Source: Peptococcaceae bacterium
GTDB taxonomy: Bacteria > Bacillota > Desulfitobacteriia > Desulfitobacteriales > Syntrophobotulaceae
Direction: 5' to 3'
Length of the DNA: 64,000 bases
NCBI GenBank assembly: GCA_012517475.1
Contig: JAAYUV010000034.1
Span: 1 to 64,000, forward strand
Positions 1 through 8,086 of this stretch are shown here, piece after piece. Positions within the stretch are counted from its first letter, which is position 1; each line of letters starts with the position of its first letter. The translations under genes were made by a program, and so were the position numbers. Below the pieces are notes generated by a model. It had not been told where the DNA came from. It saw only the letters and a program-made list of their open reading frames with translations, and searched no databases.

Positions 1-2
1 AC

Positions 3-674
3 TACTTAGGCGCCAGACTTATTGCCTTTGAGGATATCCTTGGGCTTGGCGACTATGCTTTAATTATTTCCGACAGCGGCGTTATTCAAGATGTGGCTCA
101 TAACCCCCTGGCTATTGAGCTGCTTCAGAAAGATGTCAAAATAATTGGGTCTCAGGTACTCACAACCAAAGGGTGTTTAATCGGTCAGGTTACCGAATTT
201 ATGATCGAAGAGGAAACCGGCAGGATCTCGGCCTGTCAAATCACGAATCCTCAGGGAAACATCAATCAAGTAAAGTGTGATCGAGTTATTACCTATGGCA
301 AAGAAATTATTTTGATCGATGATAATCCTTCTCCTCCCAAGCAGAACGCACCCGAACGAAAAGCCGCGAATCAAGCTCAAAACGTACCCCTCTCCAGTGA
401 AAAAGAACTGCTTAAGAAAAAGATTGAAGAATTCGGGAAAAGCGATAATTTGCCAAAGAAGACGGAAAGCAGCCCGGTTATCTCATTCCCCCAGGATTTT
501 AATGTCTTTGAACAGCGCCAGCTTCAATTTTTGTTAGGGAAAATTTTAGATAAAGATGTTCAGTTGGATAACGGAGGGTTATTGAAAGCAGGAGATAAAA
601 TTACGGCCGATTCTCTGTCTGCAGTAAAATCCCGGAATACGTTAATGCAGTTAACCGCCCACGTCGTCAAATAA
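3..674 (+). CDS. PRC-barrel domain protein, 5' end cut by window
   Basis: The reading frame is open from the first bases of the window, so the gene begins upstream; a GTG at 93 is internal and not a likely start. A PRC-barrel-like segment is visible (GSQVLTTKGCLIGQV, then a beta-rich stretch ending in IILIDD), and the residues before it (LIAFEDILGLGDYALII) look like the end of a first PRC-barrel, so this is probably a two-barrel protein. A charged Lys/Glu-rich linker follows, then a C-terminal segment of about 60 residues that I do not recognise. PRC-barrels occur in RimM and in sporulation or membrane-associated proteins such as YrrD; the substrate or partner cannot be told here. A second two-barrel protein lies at 33312-33770. 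The family call is fairly sure, the function unknown. Confidence 0.75.
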   Translation, partial: YLGARLIAFEDILGLGDYALIISDSGVIQDVAHNPLAIELLQKDVKIIGSQVLTTKGCLIGQVTEFMIEEETGRISACQITNPQGNINQVKCDRVITYGKEIILIDDNPSPPKQNAPERKAANQAQNVPLSSEKELLKKKIEEFGKSDNLPKKTESSPVISFPQDFNVFEQRQLQFLLGKILDKDVQLDNGGLLKAGDKITADSLSAVKSRNTLMQLTAHVVK

Positions 675-690
675 TTGAGGTGAAAAGATC

Positions 691-843
691 ATTAGGGAGA
701 GCGCAGAAAACCAGCTAAGCCAAAGCATTGTTGCACTGGATGAGTCGCCCAGGGCTTTGACTGCTGCCGCAAGCTTAGGTAATTATGTGTTTAAGGGCTA
801 TTCGTTTTGGAAAAGAATCAAAAAGAACCGTCTCCGTGATTAG
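691..843 (+). CDS. Candidate 50-residue ORF with ATT start
   Basis: Directly after the PRC-barrel gene is a good ribosome binding site (GAGGTG at 677-682) but no ATG, GTG or TTG at the right distance. An ATT at 691 lies 8 bases downstream and opens a frame of 50 codons ending at TAG 841-843. The product is polar at first (ESAENQLSQSIVALDESPRA) and ends in a basic tail (FWKRIKKNRLRD). Its end overlaps the convergent nth gene by 26 bases. ATT starts are rare (infC is the classic case), so this may instead be a decayed gene or a chance frame. No family recognised. Confidence 0.25.
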   Translation: MRESAENQLSQSIVALDESPRALTAAASLGNYVFKGYSFWKRIKKNRLRD

Positions 844-1453
844 GGCAGAGACTAGCCAGCGGACAATCTTTGCATCTGGGCTTTTTGGCACTGCAAATCC
901 TTCTCCCTAAAAATATCATCCGGTGATGGGTGTCTATCCAAAGATCCGGAGAAATGACCGAAGTAAGGTCTTTTTCTACTTTAAAAGGGTCTTCATGTGC
1001 AGATAGTCCAAGCCGTTTGGATACCCTTAAAACATGGGTATCAACGGGGAAAGCCGGAATTCCAAAAGCATTTGCTAAAACGACCCCGGCTGTTTTTCTT
1101 CCAACCCCGGGCAGTTCAATCAATTTGTGCAAATCCTGCGGGACGTTACCCTGGTATTTATCAACCAGTATTCTGCAGGTTTCCAGAATATGCTGAGCTT
1201 TTGTTCTGAAAAGACCGATCTTCTTGATTTTGCCCTCGAGTTGGGAAGGGGTTAGTTCCAGCATTTTTTCCGGTGTAGGATACTGGGCAAAAAGTTCAGC
1301 AGTAACCTCGTTTACTTTTTGATCCGTTGTCTGGGCACTGAGAATGGTCGCAATCAATAATTCAAAAGGATTACTGAAATGGAGTTCACAATAAGCATGG
1401 GGAAAGGTCTCTTCTAAGATTTGAAGAATGGAATTAACATGTTGTTTACACAT
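818..1453 (-). CDS. nth: Endonuclease III (DNA glycosylase/AP lyase)
   Basis: Base-excision repair enzyme removing oxidised pyrimidines and cutting the AP site. The 211-residue length is typical. The helix-hairpin-helix LPGVGRKTAG sits at about residues 114-123, with the catalytic Lys at 120 and the catalytic Asp (PVDTH) at 138, the same numbers as in E. coli Nth. The C-terminus carries the four cysteines of the [4Fe-4S] cluster with spacing C-x6-C-x2-C-x5-C (CSAKKPRCKDCPLASLC). It is divergent from mgsA and monocistronic as far as can be seen. Confident assignment. Confidence 0.97.
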   Translation of the reverse strand: MCKQHVNSILQILEETFPHAYCELHFSNPFELLIATILSAQTTDQKVNEVTAELFAQYPTPEKMLELTPSQLEGKIKKIGLFRTKAQHILETCRILVDKYQGNVPQDLHKLIELPGVGRKTAGVVLANAFGIPAFPVDTHVLRVSKRLGLSAHEDPFKVEKDLTSVISPDLWIDTHHRMIFLGRRICSAKKPRCKDCPLASLCPNHGDGSF

Positions 1454-1466
1454 TTAGCTTCTTCCT

Positions 1467-1496
1467 TTTACAATAATTTGTATAATACGTTATAAT
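1467..1496 (+). promoter_or_regulatory. Sigma-A-type promoter for mgsA
   Basis: TTTACA at 1467-1472 and TATAAT at 1491-1496, spacer 18 bases, about 50 bases ahead of the mgsA start. A second TATAAT at 1481-1486 overlaps the spacer and could serve as an alternative -10. Confidence 0.6.
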
Positions 1497-1547
1497 GAAG
1501 TAATTCTTTTTATTCTACTAGATAATCTTTTAAAGGAGGAACGAGTA

Positions 1548-1934
1548 TTGTTAAGTGTAGCGCTTATTGCCCATGACCAAATGAAACCGGAAATGATCAA
1601 ATTCGCACTCCAGAATAAAAATATCCTTGCCAAGTGTAAAATTACGGCTACGGGGACGACAGGTTCTCTCATCGAAGAACATACCGGTATTCAAGTTGAA
1701 AAAGTCTTATCCGGACCACTTGGGGGAGATCAGCAGATCGGGAGCAGGATATCCTGTCAGAGAGTTGATGTTGTGATCTTCCTTCGTGATCCGCTTTCGG
1801 CTCAGCCGCACGAACCGGACATTTCTGCGCTCTTGAGAATCTGCGATGTCCATAATATTCCGGTTGCGACAAACAGAAGCACTGCCGATATTTTAATACG
1901 TTATATCCATGACAAAGTTCAAGAATGTAAATAG
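1548..1934 (+). CDS. mgsA: Methylglyoxal synthase
   Basis: Converts dihydroxyacetone phosphate to methylglyoxal plus phosphate, a glycolytic overflow bypass; cytosolic. The 128-residue protein has the family's phosphate-binding loop TGTTG (about residues 36-40), the [10 protein letters not shown] segment with a catalytic Asp, and [10 protein letters not shown]. The start is TTG, chosen because TAAAGGAGGA at 1531-1540 sits at the right distance and no ATG is available. It stands alone between divergent nth and the convergent kinase gene, with its own promoter and a hairpin after the stop. Confidence 0.95.
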   Translation: MLSVALIAHDQMKPEMIKFALQNKNILAKCKITATGTTGSLIEEHTGIQVEKVLSGPLGGDQQIGSRISCQRVDVVIFLRDPLSAQPHEPDISALLRICDVHNIPVATNRSTADILIRYIHDKVQECK

Positions 1935-1936
1935 AG

Positions 1937-1961
1937 TTTACCCCGCTTTATGCGGGGTAAA
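1937..1961. terminator. Hairpin between convergent mgsA and kinase gene
   Basis: Ten-base-pair perfect stem (tttaccccgc / gcggggtaaa) with a 5-base loop, located in the 31-base gap between two convergent stops. No strong T-run follows on either strand, so it is a weak or bidirectional terminator at best. Confidence 0.45.
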
Positions 1962-1965
1962 GTTG

Positions 1966-3348
1966 TTATTCACCGGTATAAAGGCTTCCGCCAATAAATT
2001 CTCGTATGATGGAATTGAAAGGAACTTTACTGGTGTCCATCGGTTCAAAAAAGGATAAAAGGTTTAATAAACGCGATACGGCATCATGGTAAGGGCTTTG
2101 GGCAGAAACCTTTTCTAATAAGGGTTCTGCGAACGACCGCAGGGCATTGAGTTCATAGATCAGACTGGAGTTAAACATCACATCGGATTCCTCCTGATAC
2201 CTGAAGACATTGGTGTTTTCGCCCCTGCGCACACTTGCCCATTGTTTCAGTGTCCGTTCCGGATCAAAGCCCCTGAACTTGTCATCCCGCACAATTCGTC
2301 TGATCAGTCTTGCATCTGTTGTCGGGACTCTGTTATAGTTATCAATATTGAGCTGGAAAAGGGCACTGATATAAATCCTAAAGAAATAATTCCGGTTAAT
2401 AGTCGTCAGCAAATTGGGATTCAGGGCATGAATTCCTTCTACAACCAGAATATCGTCAGGCCCGAGGCGGAGACATTCGCCCCGGGCTGCCCGGTTGCCT
2501 GTAAGAAAGTCAAAAACCGGGGTTTCTACGGTCTCACCATGAATGAGTTGTTCCATCTGTTCATTCAGGTAAGGAAGATCCAGCGCTTCCAGGGCATCAA
2601 AATCAAGCTGGCCGGAAGCATCTTTTGGGGTCATATCGCGATTCACAAAATAATTATCCAAAGATAACGGGACCGGTTTTAAACCATTAACGCGGAGCTG
2701 GGTGGAAAGTCGCTGCGCAAAAGTTGTTTTCCCTGAAGACGAAGGACCTGAAATGAGAATCATCCGGACTGTTTTTTTCTCCTGGAGGATTCTGTCGGCG
2801 ATATCGGCAATTTTCTTTTCCTGAAGTGCTTCGGCAATGCCAATCAGGTCAAGGGAACGGCCGTTTTGGATATAGGAATTGACATCTTTAACCTGATCCA
2901 GGTTTAGATTTTCCAGCCACCTTTGGGTTTCCGAATACGTTGCAGATAGTTTTTCCGGGAGAACAAACTCTTGGGAACCATCGGTATCATCAAAATGAAG
3001 GATAAAACCGGGAGGAAAATGAATAATATTAAAGTCTCTAATGGAAGAGGTATCAAGGAAAGCACGGTAGATGGAATGGATTACGGTATTTCCAAGTTCA
3101 TACTTGAATTGGTTCCCTTCTTTGCCGAGCAAGCAGATCTTGCTGTTTTCCCTGACCCAATCTCTTAGTTTGGATTCAATTAACTTCACTTCTCTCGCGG
3201 AAACAAGGGAACCGGTAAATTCGCAGTAAATTCCATCTAAGATGGAGTAAGGAATTTTTAGTCTCTCTTCAGGAAAAAGTTCCTGGACGACCTTAATTAA
3301 TCCTAACTGCAAGGTCTGCCTGTATTTTCTTATATAATTTTCGGACAT
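1966..3348 (-). CDS. Uridine kinase-like nucleoside kinase with N-terminal extension
   Basis: P-loop kinase of the phosphoribulokinase/uridine kinase family; expected to phosphorylate uridine or cytidine. At 460 residues it is about twice the length of Udk. The first 190 residues are an extension of the kind found fused to Udk-type domains in Clostridia. The kinase domain starts near residue 195 with Walker A GPSSSGKTTF at about 200, followed by SLDNYF, a Lid/substrate segment with PVFDF, and the VVEGIHALNP strand. In vivo substrate is not settled by sequence. A promoter (TTGGAT/TATACT) lies upstream on the minus strand. The start ATG is preceded by an AGGTGATGG-type site. Confidence 0.85.
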   Translation of the reverse strand: MSENYIRKYRQTLQLGLIKVVQELFPEERLKIPYSILDGIYCEFTGSLVSAREVKLIESKLRDWVRENSKICLLGKEGNQFKYELGNTVIHSIYRAFLDTSSIRDFNIIHFPPGFILHFDDTDGSQEFVLPEKLSATYSETQRWLENLNLDQVKDVNSYIQNGRSLDLIGIAEALQEKKIADIADRILQEKKTVRMILISGPSSSGKTTFAQRLSTQLRVNGLKPVPLSLDNYFVNRDMTPKDASGQLDFDALEALDLPYLNEQMEQLIHGETVETPVFDFLTGNRAARGECLRLGPDDILVVEGIHALNPNLLTTINRNYFFRIYISALFQLNIDNYNRVPTTDARLIRRIVRDDKFRGFDPERTLKQWASVRRGENTNVFRYQEESDVMFNSSLIYELNALRSFAEPLLEKVSAQSPYHDAVSRLLNLLSFFEPMDTSKVPFNSIIREFIGGSLYTGE

Positions 3349-3407
3349 TCGCCATCACCTTCCATTTCATCCGGTCTTCTTAAATATCTTCTTTACGGAT
3401 CAAATTG

Positions 3408-3435
3408 AGTATAGTTTTTTTACTCTATTATCCAA
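3408..3435 (-). promoter_or_regulatory. Promoter for the uridine-kinase-like gene
   Basis: Reading on the minus strand: TTGGAT, 16-base spacer, TATACT, about 60 bases ahead of the start codon. The spacer includes an A-tract. Confidence 0.5.
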
Positions 3436-3621
3436 TTATAAAGAAAAATGGGTTACTTGTTCAACCCTCGGGAAAAGATTTCGTTCTAACTTGAACGACC
3501 TAACGATTTCATTTAAAATAAACATTACTATATTTATCTTATTGTTATTGTATAATATTATTTTATTGTTATTAAATTTGATGATCTTATTCTTGTGGTA
3601 ATTATTAGGGAGGGGAAGAGT

Positions 3622-5112
3622 TTGTATATTAGTACCCGGGGCAACATTGAAAAACAAACTGCTGCACAGGCCATTGCCTTGGGAATGGTCCCTCAGGGAG
3701 GGTTATTTGTACCGGAAACCATTCCCCATGTTGATTGGCAGGAACTCAAAGGTAAAAATTACGCTGGACTTGCTTTAAAAATCATGAACTTGTTTCTTGA
3801 TGATCTGCCGCCGGAAGTTTTGGACGAAGCCGTGAAAGTTTATGGTGACGGGCGCTTCGACACGACCAATCCGGTGCCTTTAACGGATGTGGGGAATTGT
3901 GGAATACTTGAACTGTGGCATGGTCCGACGGCTGCTTTTAAAGATATGGCTTTGCAAGTTTTGCCCTATTTGCTTGCTTCCAGTATCAAAACAATCGGAC
4001 TTCAGTCTGAAGTCTTGATCCTTACTGCAACCTCGGGGGATACAGGTAAAGCTGCTCTTGAAGGTTTTAAAGATGTTCCGGGGACAAAGATTGCAGTCTT
4101 TTATCCGGATGGAGGGGTAAGCCCGGTTCAGGAGCGCCAAATGATCACCACCGGCGGTTCAAACACCTATGTAGCTGCCGTGAAAGGCAACTTTGACGAA
4201 TGCCAGACTGCCGTTAAAAATATTTTTTCGTCACCTGTGCTAAAGCAAAAACTGGCTCAAAAGAATCTGGTTTTTTCTTCTGCTAATTCAATCAATTGGG
4301 GAAGGCTGATGCCCCAAATTGTGTATTATTTCTGGGCCTACCTGCAAGCAGCAGAAGGCGGGAAAATCAAGCCGGGGGAACAAATCAATATCGTTGTACC
4401 AACCGGAAACTTCGGCAATATTCTTGCCGCATACTACGCCAAAAGAATGGGGCTGCCTCTTGCCTATTTAATTTGTGCTTCCAATAAAAACAATGTTTTG
4501 ACAGATTTCTTCCGTAACGGTGTTTACGACAGCAAACGCCCATTCTTCCTGACATCTTCTCCTTCCATGGACATTCTGATTTCCAGCAATTTTGAGCGTT
4601 TCCTGTATGAAATGTCCGGGAGAGATGACGAGAAAATCCGGTCATGGTTTGCGGACTTAACGACTAAGGGGAAATTTGAAGCAGATGGGCAAACCCTTCA
4701 GGAATGCCGTCATAATATGATAGCGGGATGGGCCTCGGAAGAAGGGGTAGCAGAGACCATTCGTCAAGTCTATGAAGAGTTTGATTATCTTCTTGATCCT
4801 CATACCGCTGTGGGGATGAAAGTCTATGCGGACTATCGGAAGAAAAACGGTGATGAAACGTATACAGTAGTTACTTCTACCGCCAGTCCTTTTAAATTTG
4901 CGCATCATGTGTTAAATGCCCTCAATGGGGATACGGGGAACGAGAGTGACCCCTGGGAGGCTTTATACAGCTTAAGTGAAAGAACTGGCTGGGAAATACC
5001 AATAGGTCTTAAGTCTCTGTCGCAAAAGGCCGCTCAGAGAGTAACCCGGTGCAATCCGGATGAAATTAATGAATACTTGATTCGCGAATTCTCACTGGGC
5101 ACTTGCATTTAA
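3622..5112 (+). CDS. thrC: Threonine synthase
   Basis: PLP enzyme forming L-threonine from O-phospho-L-homoserine; last step of threonine synthesis. About 496 residues, the long form of the family. The N-terminus YISTRGN is the conserved opening of ThrC. The PLP lysine lies in GPTAAFKDMAL near residue 105, and the phosphate-cup region is TATSGDTGKAA. I place the start at TTG 3622 rather than the upstream in-frame GTG at 3595, because GGGAGGGGAAG sits immediately before 3622 and the protein then begins exactly at the conserved motif. Single gene; no other thr genes nearby. A hairpin terminator follows at 5277. Confidence 0.95.
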   Translation: MYISTRGNIEKQTAAQAIALGMVPQGGLFVPETIPHVDWQELKGKNYAGLALKIMNLFLDDLPPEVLDEAVKVYGDGRFDTTNPVPLTDVGNCGILELWHGPTAAFKDMALQVLPYLLASSIKTIGLQSEVLILTATSGDTGKAALEGFKDVPGTKIAVFYPDGGVSPVQERQMITTGGSNTYVAAVKGNFDECQTAVKNIFSSPVLKQKLAQKNLVFSSANSINWGRLMPQIVYYFWAYLQAAEGGKIKPGEQINIVVPTGNFGNILAAYYAKRMGLPLAYLICASNKNNVLTDFFRNGVYDSKRPFFLTSSPSMDILISSNFERFLYEMSGRDDEKIRSWFADLTTKGKFEADGQTLQECRHNMIAGWASEEGVAETIRQVYEEFDYLLDPHTAVGMKVYADYRKKNGDETYTVVTSTASPFKFAHHVLNALNGDTGNESDPWEALYSLSERTGWEIPIGLKSLSQKAAQRVTRCNPDEINEYLIREFSLGTCI

Positions 5113-5183
5113 AAAAATCATCAAGTAAAATTATTAATTGGAAGGATGGGGAACCTTCCTGGGAGATAGGTGGACGAGGTGGT

Positions 5184-5218
5184 TGAAACAGGCAGTGGAA
5201 CGTACGCTGCCTGTTTCA
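5184..5218 (+). repeat. Stem-loop downstream of thrC
   Basis: Perfect 12-base-pair inverted repeat (tgaaacaggcag / ctgcctgtttca) around an 11-base loop that itself contains the palindrome cgtacg. No T-run follows, so it is not an ordinary terminator; it directly precedes the mini-hairpin repeat at 5224. Confidence 0.5.
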
Positions 5219-5223
5219 CTATA

Positions 5224-5275
5224 TGACGTCCATGGATGGACTAATGCCGCGGTGCCATGGAGGGCAAGGAGCGGC
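5224..5275 (+). repeat. Dispersed mini-hairpin repeat (copy 1)
   Basis: Two short palindromes in a row (gtccatggatggac and tgccatggagggca), the second framed by gccgc / gcggc so the unit can fold as a branched structure. The first 28 bases (5224-5251) are identical to 33992-34019. It fills part of the 307-base gap between thrC and acs. Confidence 0.7.
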
Positions 5276-5276
5276 G

Positions 5277-5308
5277 AATACCGGTAAAGGCCGGTATTTT
5301 GCTTTTTA
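5277..5308 (+). terminator. Rho-independent terminator after thrC
   Basis: Stem aataccgg / ccggtatt with 6-base loop at 5277-5298, followed by TTTGCTTTTT. Confidence 0.7.
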
Positions 5309-5340
5309 ACCGCTTATTGGTGCAGTTCAATCCTGAGTGG

Positions 5341-5368
5341 TTGCAAGGTATTATCCGTATGATATGAT
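5341..5368 (+). promoter_or_regulatory. Sigma-A-type promoter for acs
   Basis: TTGCAA at 5341-5346, 16-base spacer, TATGAT at 5363-5368, about 50 bases ahead of the acs start. Confidence 0.6.
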
Positions 5369-5419
5369 GATGCAATAGATAGATATAATATTTTAGGGGT
5401 TAGAATGGGGGAAAAGTAG

Positions 5420-7351
5420 ATGACCGAAGGGGTTTTTAAAGGGTTGGAAGAAAACCGTATCTTCCAGCCTTCAGAAGATTTCCGGAAAAAGGCGTTGATT
5501 GCTGATCCGGAGATTTACGCAAAAGCTGAGGACAGATTGGCTTTTTGGGAAGAACGGGCCGCAGATCTCAGCTGGTTTAAAAAATGGGATTCCGTATTGC
5601 AGTGGAATCCGCCGCATGCCAGGTGGTTTGACGGGGGTAAGATCAATGCTTCTTATAACTGCCTTGACAGGCACTTGGAAGGTCCCCGAAGAGAAAAACC
5701 TGCAATCATATTTGAGGGTGAGCCGGGGGATTCCCTTGTTTTGACGTATGCCGAGCTTCACCGCGAAGTATGCAAATTCGCCAATGTTTTAAAATCCATG
5801 GGTGTAAAAAAGGGTGAGGTCGTTACGATCTATATGCCTATGGTACCCGAAGCCGTAATCGCCATGCTCGCCTGTGCCAGGATTGGAGCACCTCATAGCG
5901 TGGTTTTCGGCGGCTTTAGCGCCGAAGCTCTCCGGGATCGGATCAACGATGCCGGATCAAAGGTTTTAATTACCTCGGACGGCGCGTTCCGAAGGGGAAA
6001 AACACTGCCTATCAAGCAAAATGTTTGTGCAGCCCTGAAAGGTGTTCAGGGTATCGAGAAAGTAATTATTGTTAACCGAACCGGAATTGATATTGAGATC
6101 ATTCCTAACCGGGATGTTTTCTATCATGATTTGATGAAGGATGCCTCCCCGGATTGTCCTGCAGAACAAATGGAGGCAGAGGATATCCTGTTTATTCTAT
6201 ATACCAGCGGAACTACAGGCAAACCCAAAGGGGTAGTCCATACCACGGGAGGTTATCTTACCGGGGTATCCACAACCCATCAGTATATTTTTGATATCAA
6301 AGAAGATGATATTTACTGGTGCACCGCTGATATCGGCTGGATCACCGGACACAGCTATCTGGTATACGGCCCGCTGACCAATGGTTCAACCATTGTTCTT
6401 TTTGAAGGCACACCGGATTACCCGGAAAAGGACAGATTCTGGGAGATCGTAGAAAAGTATAAAGTGACCATTCTGTATACTGCCCCGACAGCTATCCGGA
6501 CTTTCATGAAATGGGGAGCCGGGTACCCGGACAAAAGGGATCTTTCCAGTTTAAGACTGTTGGGGACGGTTGGAGAACCTATCAATCCTGAAGCTTGGAT
6601 GTGGTTTTTCAAACATATCGGCAAAGAGAGATGTCCGATCGTTGATACCTGGTGGCAGACGGAGACGGGAATGATTATGATTGCTCCTTTACCGGGGGTA
6701 ACGAATCTCAAACCCGGTTCCTGTACCGTACCATTCCCGGGCGTGAAAGTTGAAATCCTGAATAAGGCAGGCCAGCCGGTTCAAAACGGGGAGGTTGGTT
6801 TTGTAGCCATTACCGAACCGTGGCCGGCCATGCTCCGGACTGTTTATCAGGATGATAACCGGTTTAAGGATGCCTACTGGAGCAATTGGCCAGAGAAGTA
6901 CTTTGCGGGAGACGGGGCAAAAGTCGATGAGGACGGATATTTCTGGATCATCGGCAGAGTTGATGATGTAATCAATGTCTCAGGACACAGGATCGGAACG
7001 GCAGAAGTCGAAAGTGTGCTGGTAGAACACCCTGCTGTCGCTGAAGCAGCTTGTATCGGCAAAACCCATGAGCTAAAGGGCCAGGCTATTGCAGCTTTTG
7101 TTACCTTGCGGGAAGGCGTCGCCTCCAGTGATGAGTTGGTAGATGAACTCAAAAAATATATTGCTGTTAAGATTGGAGCGATTGCCCGGCCGGATGATCT
7201 TTATCTGACAGAGGAATTGCCCAAAACCCGAAGCGGGAAAATCATCCGCAGAATTCTAAGGGATATTGCTGAAGGGCGTGCTATAGGCGATACAACCACA
7301 CTCGCCGATTCGTCTGCGGTTGAGGCTTTGCAAAAATTGAGCAGGAGTTAA
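5420..7351 (+). CDS. acs: Acetyl-CoA synthetase (AMP-forming)
   Basis: Activates acetate to acetyl-CoA through acetyl-AMP; cytosolic. The 643-residue length is standard. Motifs in order: adenylate-forming loop [11 protein letters not shown] near residue 260, WWQTETG near 411, the hinge and [11 protein letters not shown] near 525, and [13 protein letters not shown] near 600, which holds the catalytic lysine that is reversibly acetylated in this family. An AcuA-type acetyltransferase, known in Bacillus subtilis to inactivate AcsA at that lysine, lies 3.7 kb downstream. The gene has its own promoter and a strong terminator. Confident assignment. Confidence 0.97.
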   Translation: MTEGVFKGLEENRIFQPSEDFRKKALIADPEIYAKAEDRLAFWEERAADLSWFKKWDSVLQWNPPHARWFDGGKINASYNCLDRHLEGPRREKPAIIFEGEPGDSLVLTYAELHREVCKFANVLKSMGVKKGEVVTIYMPMVPEAVIAMLACARIGAPHSVVFGGFSAEALRDRINDAGSKVLITSDGAFRRGKTLPIKQNVCAALKGVQGIEKVIIVNRTGIDIEIIPNRDVFYHDLMKDASPDCPAEQMEAEDILFILYTSGTTGKPKGVVHTTGGYLTGVSTTHQYIFDIKEDDIYWCTADIGWITGHSYLVYGPLTNGSTIVLFEGTPDYPEKDRFWEIVEKYKVTILYTAPTAIRTFMKWGAGYPDKRDLSSLRLLGTVGEPINPEAWMWFFKHIGKERCPIVDTWWQTETGMIMIAPLPGVTNLKPGSCTVPFPGVKVEILNKAGQPVQNGEVGFVAITEPWPAMLRTVYQDDNRFKDAYWSNWPEKYFAGDGAKVDEDGYFWIIGRVDDVINVSGHRIGTAEVESVLVEHPAVAEAACIGKTHELKGQAIAAFVTLREGVASSDELVDELKKYIAVKIGAIARPDDLYLTEELPKTRSGKIIRRILRDIAEGRAIGDTTTLADSSAVEALQKLSRS

Positions 7352-7369
7352 TTTCATAGACAATGGAAA

Positions 7370-7411
7370 AAATGCAGCCCGTCTTATCAAGGCGGCCGCT
7401 GCATTTTTTTA
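7370..7411 (+). terminator. Rho-independent terminator after acs
   Basis: Stem aaatgcagc / gctgcattt with an inner paired segment, followed by an unbroken T-run (TTTTTTT) at 7404-7410. Confidence 0.85.
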
Positions 7412-7421
7412 TTGCTGTACA

Positions 7422-7430
7422 TGATATAAT
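7422..7430 (+). promoter_or_regulatory. Extended -10 promoter for CYTH gene
   Basis: TGATATAAT matches TGnTATAAT exactly, about 65 bases ahead of the start codon. No good -35 is seen, as expected for an extended -10 site. Confidence 0.5.
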
Positions 7431-7496
7431 AGGGGTGCAAAAACATCAAGTTTCCCTATTCAGGGAATAAGCAAAACCGGAAAAGAGGTTTGTTAT

Positions 7497-7973
7497 ATGG
7501 GAATTGAAATAGAACGAAAGTTTCTGGTCCATCATCATCTCCTGCCTGTATTAAAAGGTGGGGAAAGATTGATCCAGGGATACCTTTCCGAGAAGCCCTC
7601 CATCAGATTTAGGATCACCGGAAAGACCATGGTGATTACGATCAAGGAGTATTTTTCCGGAGACAGGCGTTTTGAACTGGAAACACCCGCAAAGGAAATC
7701 ACCAGCGAAGAGATGGACAAACTGCGGGAGCTCGCAGTTTGTCCCCCAATTGTTAAGGTCAGGTATAAAATTCCCGATGAACAGGGATTGACCTGGGAGA
7801 TTGATGTTTATGAGGGTGAAAATCAAGGGCTGATTACAGTGGATATTGAGCTTCCAAGTCCAAATTATCCTGTAGAGTTCCCTGATTGGGTGAATACCGG
7901 CAAAGAAATCACCTTTGATTCCCGCTATTCCAACCTGAACCTTGGTAAAACACCATTTTCCCAATGGTTTTAG
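7497..7973 (+). CDS. CYTH domain protein (triphosphate tunnel metalloenzyme)
   Basis: The N-terminal signature EIERKF (ExExK) at residues 3-8 defines the CYTH superfamily, which hydrolyses inorganic triphosphate or acts on other triphosphates using divalent metal. At 158 residues it is a single-domain form like the bacterial NE1496/YgiF N-domain type. Alternating charged strands (FRITGKTMVITIKEY, RRFELETP, WEIDVYEG) fit the tunnel fold. The substrate is not predictable. It is monocistronic between acs and pepF. Confidence 0.85.
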   Translation: MGIEIERKFLVHHHLLPVLKGGERLIQGYLSEKPSIRFRITGKTMVITIKEYFSGDRRFELETPAKEITSEEMDKLRELAVCPPIVKVRYKIPDEQGLTWEIDVYEGENQGLITVDIELPSPNYPVEFPDWVNTGKEITFDSRYSNLNLGKTPFSQWF

Positions 7974-8086
7974 GGTAAGAGATTTTTATCTGATCGGTAA
8001 TACAAATTCTTTTGTACCTAAAATTAGTAATTTTCCCTCCGACTGTGTATAATAATCAAGAGTAACCATGGCAGGAGGGATTTATT

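Noticed and set aside
3436-3621. T-box or riboswitch ahead of thrC
   Set aside because: The stretch is AT-rich, lacks the T-box sequence and terminator/antiterminator pair; only minor hairpins are present.
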